Source: Xestospongia muta
Lineage: Eukaryota > Porifera > Demospongiae > Haplosclerida > Petrosiidae
Length of the DNA stretch: 64,000 bases
Direction of reading: 5' to 3'
NCBI GenBank assembly: GCA_963693285.1
Contig: OY848917.1
Location: forward strand, 2,978,501-3,042,500
Shown here: piece after piece, positions 1-9,074 of the stretch
Layout of the letters: the number at the start of each line of letters is the position of its first letter
How positions within the stretch are numbered: the stretch's first letter is position 1
Notes under the pieces: model-generated
The model's input: only the letters and a program-made list of their open reading frames with translations
Database searches by the model: none
What the model was told of the DNA's origin: nothing
Translations under genes and position numbers: made by a program

Positions 1-33
1 AGAAAATATCCTTAGTTGTGTTACACCGAAAGA

Positions 34-1317
34 ATGTTAGCTACTCTCAGTTGTCTGTTGTCTTTTCTATTGGCATGGGGTTCTGCTACTGTTACGTTGA
101 AGGTGGGCATATACAATTCAATTCCTGACCTTCAAGGAGATGGCTTTGCTTCATACAAATCCATGATAGAAGAAGGGTTTAATTCCAATGACCGTACTGT
201 GGATGCTATTGTAGATCCAAATGTATATTCTCCATATGGAGATCTCAAAAAATACTTAGAGCAGGATGGCTTTGATCTCATTGAAATTGATACTGCCAAC
301 TTATTGGACATTAACGATCTCTTAGTAAATACAGAAATAGTTCAACCAATGCCATCTGATACATTGCCAACTGCTAAAAGTGCAGTCCAGGTTAATAATC
401 AGCTGCTAGGCTATCCAACTTTGGTTTGTGGTAATTTCATTATTGGTCTATCACCAGGTACTGAATGTAAGTGCCCCCTAAAAGATGCTCGTGTTAATTC
501 AGCATTATTTGCAACATCTATTGAACTATGTAAAGAGAATTTGCTATCCACTTCAACAACATATAAGAGATTATACGGTGGCAAAATGAATGATGACGAT
601 GGTTGGTACTTACCATACCTTTATATGGATGCCTATATTGACATTAATGGTCCAGTCTCGGTGACAAAAGCAGTAGAAGATGTACTTGCAGGAACAGTAG
701 ATTCAAACGTATGTCAAAACTTAAACTGGTTCATCAATCAATGTAGTAATACTGATGATCCAACTATAAACAAATGTTACCAAGATTTTTCCGGAAGCTA
801 TGTGGAGTCCAGCAGCAATGTTTACCCAGACATCAATAATCAGAAGACTATGTTCTTTTTTGGATTCTCTGAAAAGACAGCAATGGTAAAGCAGACTTCA
901 GACACTTGTCCTTATGCTGCCATATCTTGGCCACTCGGTCCTTCAAATTACATGCTCCAATTTACTGATGCTCTTGTAGTCAATAGTGTGCAATGGGCAG
1001 CTGCTGATGAAGAGAAAAAGAATGCCATCCGTGAGTTCATTACTTATTTTACAGGATACGATCTTCGGCGCAAAATTGCCCTTGGTAAAGACCTTAGTCC
1101 TCCTCGAAATCGCTATCTATTACAAGCCATAGAAAGTTTTTACAAAACGGTCGAAGATAATATCTATCAGGATCTGTACTGGCAACTACAGCGATCGGTA
1201 GCTGCCCCAACCCTTTCTGATTCTGATAGATCAACTATGCAAACCAATCTTGCAACATATTGTATATCGTCTACATCAAGTTCTACATCAAATTATGAAG
1301 CGAAAACTGAGCTTTAA
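34..1317 (+). CDS. secreted thiaminase-I-like protein
   Basis: Single open frame of 427 residues from the ATG at 34; the frame also stays open upstream to base 16 without another ATG, so a further 5' exon outside the window is possible. Residues 1-18 form a hydrophobic signal peptide (LSCLLSFLLAWGSA). The rest resembles bacterial thiaminase I, a periplasmic-binding-protein fold enzyme that cleaves thiamine: an opening LKVGIYNSIPD strand, FDLIEIDTANLL, then GYPTLVCGNF, where Cys132 lies at the position of the family's nucleophilic cysteine. FFFGFSEK follows, where Glu280 fits the catalytic acid, then FTDALVVNS and a RYLLQAI...YQDLYWQL C-terminal region. Thiamine-pyrimidine transfer or hydrolysis outside the cell is inferred, not shown. 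AATAAA at 1393-1398 gives a eukaryotic 3' end. The family is mainly bacterial, so horizontal acquisition is likely. An alternative is a binding-only solute receptor of the same fold. Confidence 0.72.
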   Translation: MLATLSCLLSFLLAWGSATVTLKVGIYNSIPDLQGDGFASYKSMIEEGFNSNDRTVDAIVDPNVYSPYGDLKKYLEQDGFDLIEIDTANLLDINDLLVNTEIVQPMPSDTLPTAKSAVQVNNQLLGYPTLVCGNFIIGLSPGTECKCPLKDARVNSALFATSIELCKENLLSTSTTYKRLYGGKMNDDDGWYLPYLYMDAYIDINGPVSVTKAVEDVLAGTVDSNVCQNLNWFINQCSNTDDPTINKCYQDFSGSYVESSSNVYPDINNQKTMFFFGFSEKTAMVKQTSDTCPYAAISWPLGPSNYMLQFTDALVVNSVQWAAADEEKKNAIREFITYFTGYDLRRKIALGKDLSPPRNRYLLQAIESFYKTVEDNIYQDLYWQLQRSVAAPTLSDSDRSTMQTNLATYCISSTSSSTSNYEAKTEL

Positions 1318-1600
1318 TTGAAGAGTATGCATGGTCTTGGCTAATGACTTCCTAGTTGTACATCTATTTCATAAATAGTACTTATAAACGTAAATAAATT
1401 TCATTATTCTGTAACAATACATGCATACATTGTTGTTGAAACAAGACCATTATCTTTAATTCATATTTGATTGTGAAAATGTAAAAGAAAATTAATTATA
1501 TTAATTTAAATGGTAAATAGTTATGATGACATAAAGTTTTATTTGGGCATCTAGTCGAATTAAACAGAGGATATGAATTTATAAAATGAATTAAATGCAC

Positions 1601-3084
1601 GTGCACATTGTATTCTATTTCCTTCTTATGTTTGCATAGGGCAGAGCACCTGTTGCCTTCTCTTAATTGGAAAAGCTGTTGCCTATTTTTGTTAACACGA
1701 TTACTACCACTAATGTCTAGGCAACTATAGTATAAATTATAATTAATAAGTAATACAGAATGTTGTTAATACTTCTATATATCTCATTATGTGATATTTG
1801 TAACAAAAATGGCAATGGATTGTTTAAATCAACCAATTTAATGGAGATTTAAAATAAAAATCATTTATAGTTTTAGTTAACACAATGTGGGGTCCTGATA
1901 TTGTTCATGACAAACATTAGTTATGAATAATTTAGTTTGAGATTCTGCATGTTACTATATATCATTATAATAATAAATTGGTTGATTTCTGTGGTCATTA
2001 TCATTCATAATGAGATATTGAGTATAGCAAACACTACTCTGTGCTACAAGTTATTAGTTGATTGTAAGAGTTATGAGACCTGGTGTATAACATCTCATTA
2101 GACAATAGCTACCTTAATCTGTGTGTACAATGTAGTCTATTTCCTTCTTATGTTTGCACTATAGTAACAAAGAAGGGCAGGACATCTGTTGCTTTCTCTT
2201 AGTAGGGAAACCCATTGCCTACTTTATTAACATCATTGCTATCACTAACATCTGGGCAACTGGAGTATATCAGTAATTAAAATACAGTGCTATTTACTAC
2301 TTCTCACTATCTCATTATCTAATATTTCTAGGAAAAATGGCAAATGAATTATTTAAATTAACCAATCTACTTTTACAGTGATCTATACATATTTATATTA
2401 TGCATGATTGCATTTTTAATTACTTAATTGTATTAATAGTACTTCAGTCTGTCCTATTTAAATATTTATATATAACTTTACTGTCTCTTAACTATACCAG
2501 GGATCTTATCTAAGATCTTATGGCTATCCAGACAATCATATCTTAAAATTGAAAGTATTTATAAAATATTAGTTGATTGTAAGAGTTATGAGACCTGGTG
2601 TATAACATCTCATTAGACAATAGCTACCTTAATCTGTATGTACAATGTAGTCTATTTCCTTCTTATGTTTGCACTATAGTAAGAAATAAGGGCAGGACAT
2701 CTGTTGCTTTCTCTTAGTAGGGAAATCCATTGCCTACTTTATTAACATCATTGCTATCACTAACGTCTGGGCAACTAGAGTATATCAGTAATTAAAATAC
2801 AGTGGTATTTACTACTTCTCACTATCTCATTATCTAATATTTCTAGGAAAAATGGCAATGGATTGTTTAAATTAACCAATCTACTTTTACAGTGATCTAT
2901 ACATATTTATATTATGCATGATTGCATTTTTAATTACTTAATTGTATTAATAGTACTTCAGTCTGTCTTATTTAAATATTTATATATAACTTTACTGTCT
3001 CTTAACTATAACAGGGATCTTATCTAAGATCTTATGGCTATCCAGACAATCATATCTTAAAATTGAAACTATTTATAAAATATT
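1601..3084. repeat. 515-bp tandem direct repeat plus diverged upstream copy
   Basis: Two nearly identical units, about 2056-2570 and 2571-3084, repeat with an offset of 514-515 bp; both start AGTTGATTGTAAGAGTTATG and end near TATTTATAAAATATT. A third, clearly diverged partial copy lies at about 1601-1850 (shared blocks CTATTTCCTTCTTATGTTTG and AAAAATGGCAATGGATTG). No long frame is open in the units. They could be a local tandem duplication or a non-autonomous element. Confidence 0.85.
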
Positions 3085-3589
3085 ATGTTTTTCAGCTTTA
3101 GCTATACCAACCATCTTATCTAAGACCCATTTAACTAATAATCCCTATGTATTGCTTACATGAATTAATGAATGCCTCAACAAATGTTGTTCCTGCTTAG
3201 CAAATTTTGTATTTCAGACAGTTCAATTATAATCTCATTTAATAATAATAATTAAGAAGACATCACAATATGTGAACTTTGAGACAATGATTTGTCATGT
3301 AGATAGCATCATACACGTCAGTGAAGAAAGAAGATACCTACCCTGTATATCTAAACTTTTGCCTTAACTATAATTTGAATTTATAACTTAACAATAAATA
3401 ATCATACATTTAGTGATGAATATGCGCATACAAATAATAAGTTACATGCTTGTTACAAAATTTAACGGTTATTGATGTATCGCGTAGAACGTCCACATGG
3501 GTGTGGCATTGGTAATCTCTAGTATAGTGGTAATTATAACACGTTGGCAAAATAATAATATAACCTAGTTTATTATACGTGTAACAAAC
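3085..3589. other. intergenic, 5' flank of the four-pass membrane gene
   Basis: AT-rich sequence with no supported gene. A short piece around 3106-3126 (CATCTTATCTAAGACCC) echoes the inner part of the 515-bp repeat. No convincing TATA box was seen close to the ATG at 3590. Confidence 0.4.
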
Positions 3590-6159
3590 ATGGCGCTTGT
3601 AGGAAGAGAGATCGAGGTAGCTCAAGAGGGAGATGTTGCTGTTGGTCGTATAACGGATACTGTATACAATCCAGAGACTGGAATAATGGCTGAGAGAGAA
3701 ACGACAGCCATTGAAATACCTACCGAAAATGGGGAAACTGCTCACCTGATTACACAGGAAGTGCGAGTTACAAGAGTGGTAAGATAAGACAGTTGAATAG
3801 AATTATTCATCCTCTAAATTCTTTTTCCTTTATTATAGCCAGGATGGATTCGAAACGATTGTATGTGAAACTTCTGTACAGTGCAATGTTATGTACATAT
3901 ATATAATATATATATATATCGATTAACCATTATTTGGTTATACAGGTTACAATTGCAACGTTATTTATTGAAAAAGTAAACATATAACTGTTTTGATTAC
4001 TAATGTACTATATATTACTGCTTACATAGCGTGAGGAAGCTAAATAACCATCAATTTTATAGTACATTAGTATGTTATGTTTACCTTTTGCATATGCAAT
4101 CTGTATAACCATGTATTAGTTAAATCTACAAATGAATTTTTACAGTGTAGAACTACAGAATTAATTATGTAGCAAAAAACAAGGAGTATATGCTCTCTTA
4201 ATTATAGGTACAGTCTTGTCAAGTGGTAAGGAAACAGAAAATTAATGTCTGTACATATGTCACTGGGCAGTTAGACTTACTCCTAGCAACATAGATAATA
4301 GGCTAGGGAATAAGTCTACCTCATATCTTTACTATGACTTGAACATGGTATTACTTGAATAGTATACTCCTTATATGGAAGGAACCATTTACTTGACACC
4401 TTTACATTAACTAGTTGTAGCATTCAGTGTAGAAGTAATTATATATATAACCTTACTAGCGTTTACTCAATAAGATAAACTTTCATTCCTCTTATTATAG
4501 TCAAAATTCACACTACTACATATATAAGATAAAGAAAATTTAATTGCCGGTCTTAAATTTGTTACTGTATTTCTAAATTGTAATTGTAACTAAATGAAGA
4601 TTAAATAAATAAATAGTTAAGAGTTGATACATACACTCATTGATAAAATTACTAAATAAAAACTTCCAACTCATGCAGCTGCAAATTTGGTAGCTACTAT
4701 ATCATTTATTACTTATATTATAATATCATATATGAGTTGAATTATGAGAACAACAGTATGCATAAATTTAAACTTATATAAAGCTATTATAGCTACATGT
4801 ATTCCATTCAGCCATGCACCACACTCATACACACATGCACACACATGTATATGTACGTATTAGGAAGTACATATTGTTTGCTTGCTATCATAATTTTACT
4901 CATAGTAGCTATGACAAGAAATCTATTAGGAGATGTATTATTAAGTAAAATCAAATAACCAATCAACATTAACGGTACTAGTTTTCTGTTCTGTTTTATA
5001 TGCTAAAAGTTTAATTTCATGTGCCTAAACATATTTTGGAGACACATTTTGTTAAAGTATTTCATTTTTTAGTATATCAACAAAATGTTCATCGTCATCC
5101 TCAGATAATCACCAGAGAGTGGTTGAATCACAGCAATCACAATTTGGAGCAGCCATCAAATGACTGTGAAGAGGTTTTGAACTTATATAAATTCTGCTGT
5201 GTCCTGTGTTTTATGCCATGTATATTCAATAGTAAGCACTGCTCGGAGTACATGTTACTATAACATTTTAGACACCAAGCCTATAATTATAATTATGTAT
5301 TAAATTATGTTTAGCTATTTAACTTATCACTTATTGTGGTTGCTATTAATTCATATTAAAGTAATTATGTACTTAATGTTACTGTTGTTTCTATTGTTGT
5401 AATACTTCTTATTGTTACAGATAAATGGTTAGCTGGTTTACAGTGTTTTATTTTTATTATGGTTCTCCTGTTGGCTATATTCACTGGTATGTATTAAAAT
5501 ATATCAAAGAATTTTAGCTGCATCCATGCATTTAATAAGTAGATCATTATACATAGAGCTGCAATTATAAGTAAGCTTTGAACTTCATACAATACAAGAA
5601 TTATTAATATGTTGGTATTTTTTATTAAGTAAACAATTATTACTTTAATTGGCATACCCCTTCATTAAAAAGTTAATATGATATCCTCACAATTAGTTTG
5701 TTTGTGTTCAGTAATTATTATATATTTATACATATTCATGTATATGTATGAATATACAATAATTACTTTCCAATTTTTTTACTTTGAATAGGTCTTGGTC
5801 CAGCCAGTTGTCCTAATCCATATTTCACTAACAGCACTATTGTTAGTTTCATACTTTTCGCAATCATCATCCTTATGTTAGGAGTGTGCCTCTGTGTAGC
5901 ATGGTTGAATAATGAAGACCAGGCTGCTATTCACATATGGTGCTTTTTCATTGCCGGTTTTCTTGGAATTATATTTGTCTTGTTAACTCTTATTAATTCA
6001 GGATTGGCCTCTAATGATACATCTGCTTATAATGATGCTTACATTGATTGTCAATTCACTGGAGTAGTTAATACCACAGTTGCCTTTTCATACATTTTGA
6101 TTGGCTTCTTTTGTTATAGTTGGTCAATATGCTTCTATCTTTTGCGTGAAACCACTTAA
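3590..6159 (+). CDS. orphan four-pass membrane protein (five exons)
   Basis: Inferred exons: 3590-3778, 3839-3860, 5073-5231, 5421-5486 and 5792-6159. All junctions are GT-AG and in phase (804 nt, 267 residues); the start is in good context (AACATGGCG). Residues 1-123 are soluble and polar. A cysteine-rich stretch KFCCVLCFMPC at about 111-121 abuts the first helix and could be palmitoylated. Helices lie at about 126-147, 161-183, 191-213 and 239-262. The 1-2 loop (ASCPNPYFTNST) and the 3-4 loop (YIDC) each hold a cysteine and possible N-glycosylation sites, suggesting one disulfide outside the cell. The last three exons are solid. Joining the first two (with a 22-nt exon 2 and a 1.2-kb intron) is less certain: if exon 2 is not cut at 3860 it ends at TGA 3868 and gives a separate 72-residue protein. 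I do not recognise the family. Confidence 0.6.
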
Positions 6160-6790
6160 CTTACTAGCACATCAAAACATTGGACAATAATTTACTTTAT
6201 ACAATTATCGTATGTAATGAAAATTTGTGATATTTTAAGACAAAAATTTTGGCTATCGGATATTATTAATTATGGTTCGGCTCTGGTTTTGTTTGTATTG
6301 ATATTAGTCTTATATTATCCCAATATGACCATTTGAATTAGAGTAATAACTTTAAGAAGTCTTTGTTATGTTTTTATCAACATGTATACTGTTGTTATAT
6401 TAGAGGCTAATATACTCAAAAGGATACTTACCATTTGTATAAAAGTGACAAGTACAGAAAATAGTATGCAATTGTGATATCTCTAGAAGAGATGTGTGCA
6501 TGAGTCAGGTTTAATACATATGAAATCAATGAATCAAGTACGGAAGTCATACTTGGGGGAGAGGATCCAGAAAAGGATGAAGGAAATTGATGCCATGTAA
6601 TATCACAGGAAAAATGCATTGAATACATCCATTGTTTTCATGATGTAAATGAAATGGTTCATATTATAATTACAATAACAAATATTCCACTCATTTTGAA
6701 CCATGAATTTTATAGGTAATGTATATATGATGGATTTATTACAATTGTAGTGAGGTTTTTTGTTGAAGAAAAGATTTATAAAAAAAAACA
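6160..6790. other. intergenic, no supported gene
   Basis: AT-rich 3' flank of the membrane-protein gene; no AATAAA was seen close to the stop. On the minus strand a good donor (AAATG|GTAAGT, near 6430) ends a 66-codon open stretch, but no partner exon could be found, so no gene is called. Confidence 0.35.
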
Positions 6791-6794
6791 TGTG

Positions 6795-7225
6795 TTACGT
6801 TGTCCAAACGATTCCCCCTTACTCACCCGCTGAGGCGTCCACTTAGGCTCCAGGATTCCCTGCTATTGCTAGCTAGGACCGCCACAGTGGCCTGGTAACC
6901 CTCGCCCGAAGACGAGGTAATCCTGGCTGGCCCTCACTTCAAACCAGCCGTACGGGATTCGAGCTCTGCAGGATGTCTAAGCAGTCATTGTAAGTTGAAA
7001 CCGGGACTACAATACACCAGACCTTGTCACGTTTAAAAGGAGACTACCAGCCGTATCTTAGTTCGCCTTTCGGATACTCTTACGAGTATGCTGGTAACCA
7101 ACTCAGAGGTCATGATCTTTGCAGACGCTGGCCCACAACACAACCTACCCCAAGCTTGGTTTGGTTTCGTTTTATATGTACTTACAATTTTGTCTTCAGG
7201 CTCTTGTGGGACGGGACTGTGAATC
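6795..7225. other. GC-rich island with splice-like signals, unknown nature
   Basis: About 430 bp of markedly higher GC than either flank, starting and ending abruptly. The plus strand has a good donor (GTCATT|GTAAGTTG, about 6988) and a good acceptor (TTTGTCTTCAG, about 7200), as in a spliced non-coding transcript. GATTCGAGCTC near 6957 and GCCACAGTGG near 6880 weakly recall the B and A boxes of RNA polymerase III promoters, but at about 75 bp spacing. No homologous protein is seen in any frame. It may be a mobile-element relic or a ncRNA gene. Confidence 0.4.
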
Positions 7226-7559
7226 GCAATGACTCATTAATGTCAACTATGAATATGATTATTAGTATGGATGAACTTGTTAAAATAATTAAAACTAAAA
7301 CTATACTTTTAAGGGCCAAGAATAAAACTAGTCCAACTTAAGCAAACTAGAACAACACTACTAATTATAATAATTTTTATCATATTAAATTTTATAGGGG
7401 CTTAAAAAAATAAAAATCCTACCTAAACAAACATTTATCTCAAACATTTCCATTATATTGTTATTAATTCTACTGTTGTATTGTAAATCAAACAGATGTA
7501 TTGTTATTATTAATTCTCTTGTTGTAAATTATTTATTGTTTATGAAAAGATGATAGTTT

Positions 7560-8210
7560 CTCCTGTTTTTGTTTTCTTCAAATGTAATAAAAGAAGTATT
7601 AAATGTAGTGTAGTGTAGAGGTAGTATAGATGTGTAAGTAGTAATGATTTGATATCCTCATACTCTCTTACTTGTATTCTACATAATTCTATACTACCTC
7701 TTATACTAATGTTTAAAATCTTTAATAACATATGTAGAACAAATAAAACAGGAACGTTAATTTAGTGACGGAGCATAACTACTTTTATAATTTACTTCTA
7801 TCTTACATCTACACACATCTACTATTGTTACTTCTACACTCTTCCTCCAACTTCTACTACTATCTATGGAAGTAGTAGATCTAGAAGAATGTAGAGGTAG
7901 GTACCAGTAGAAAAGTGCAGAGGTAAGCGTGAAGTGTGTAGTGCTAGAATAGAAGTAAAAGATTGTGAGGTTGTATAGAATCTTGAGGTAGAGTGTGGGA
8001 GGTAGAACTGATAGCAGGTACATTTACTTCTAAACTACCTCTTCACTCTACACTCTTTTAATTTACTTTTATTATCCCTACACACTTCTACGTTTCTACT
8101 TAATTTCTATACTACCTCACACTCTTCTATTTTATGTCAATACTATATCTATTTGCTTTTACTACACTACATTATTATTACCACTTCTATACACTTATAC
8201 TGTGCTTCCT
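7560..8210. repeat. degenerate strand-switching CTTCTAC / GTAGAAG satellite
   Basis: Loose repeats of GTAGAGGTAGTA-type words appear at about 7600-7645, then their complement (TACTACCTCT, CTTCTAC) at 7660-7700 and 7795-7860. The purine form returns at 7868-8015 (GGAAGTAGTAGATCTAGAAG) and the complement at 8020-8200. The block is an imperfect inverted array able to fold into many stems. No coding potential. Confidence 0.6.
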
Positions 8211-8394
8211 TTGTTACTCAAAAATAAGATACAAATGTTGATATTATTAGACATGTAAAATCTTATACTTGTGCAAAGTAGATAGCAATACACATCATAT
8301 AAATATAGACTTTATAGTTATGTAATAAACTGTACAATCATCACTTGTAACATACACTACTAAACATGTGACTATGACTCTGATTCTACACAAA

Positions 8395-8991
8395 TCACAA
8401 TTGATACACTTTAAGTGTAAGAAGAGATCTTAGTTGAATTGGAGAGGGAGGTGGAGTCACATCCGAGTTGAATGAATAGTTAGTACTCCTATTTTGACTA
8501 GCGCTAGCATCATAGCTCATTTTCAAACCATGAGAGGTACAGCCATGTTTATCCATCCACTGAACTTGTTTTTTAGGGCTAGGATATGTAGGAATTATAC
8601 ATGATGATTGAGCAGTGTTAGGAGGGTTTCTGATAATACTTTCAAATTTTGTTAGTACACTGTGAGATGAACGTCTTGTTCTCTGCTTACCAGGGTTTCT
8701 TAAGTGGGACCTCAAAGAAAGCTGCTTCGTGCAAGGGTCATGTTGCCATAGTGATGTTAGCATCTCCTTGGATTTTGCATTATGTATGTAATGACTTAAT
8801 GAGTTAGATCTCATCCAGTATTTGCTTGCATGTTCAATTTTACCTTGAAGTTGGAGTTTAGTTTCTTCTGCACCAATTCTATGCTGGTGTCTGGTACCTG
8901 TCCCCAACAGTGGAGGTAATGGAAGGTTGGATGTCTCTAGCCAGAGCTTGTATTGCTGAGAGGGCCAAGTAACACTTCTTTTTCTGCTCAT
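8395..8991 (-). CDS. uncharacterised basic protein, 198 residues
   Basis: A single-exon frame runs from the ATG at 8991 to the stop at 8395. The N-terminal half is basic and mixed in composition (MSRKRSVTWPSQQYKLWLE, then LPLPPLLGTG and KIEHASKYWMRSNSLSHYIH) and looks like a folded domain. The C-terminal half is low in complexity and rich in Ser, Pro and Asn, with VTPPPSPIQLRS near the end. There is no signal peptide or membrane helix, so it is cytosolic or nuclear. It is divergently transcribed from the ZGRF1-like gene 83 bp away. A 198-codon frame is very unlikely by chance at this base composition. I do not recognise the family. Confidence 0.65.
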   Translation of the reverse strand: MSRKRSVTWPSQQYKLWLETSNLPLPPLLGTGTRHQHRIGAEETKLQLQGKIEHASKYWMRSNSLSHYIHNAKSKEMLTSLWQHDPCTKQLSLRSHLRNPGKQRTRRSSHSVLTKFESIIRNPPNTAQSSCIIPTYPSPKKQVQWMDKHGCTSHGLKMSYDASASQNRSTNYSFNSDVTPPPSPIQLRSLLTLKVYQL

Positions 8992-9074
8992 GTTTGTTTC
9001 CTTAGCGTAGAAGGGCGGGGCTCAATGCAGCAGATGGCTACACCCAGATTATTAATTAAATTAATTTTAATAAT
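8992..9074. promoter_or_regulatory. 83-bp bidirectional promoter with GC box
   Basis: The entire gap between two head-to-head start codons. It contains GGGCGGGGC (9013-9021), a match to an Sp1/KLF GC box, in otherwise AT-rich DNA, followed by an ATTAATTAAATTAATT stretch next to the plus-strand ATG. Transcription starts were not determined; 5' leaders must be very short or overlap the opposite gene. Confidence 0.55.

Noticed and set aside
6430..6628. Minus-strand 66-codon stretch ending in a strong donor
   Set aside because: No downstream acceptor exon could be identified before the membrane-protein gene.
7024..7341. 105-codon frame crossing the end of the GC-rich island
   Set aside because: It straddles two different compositions, has no family resemblance and ends in AT-rich filler.
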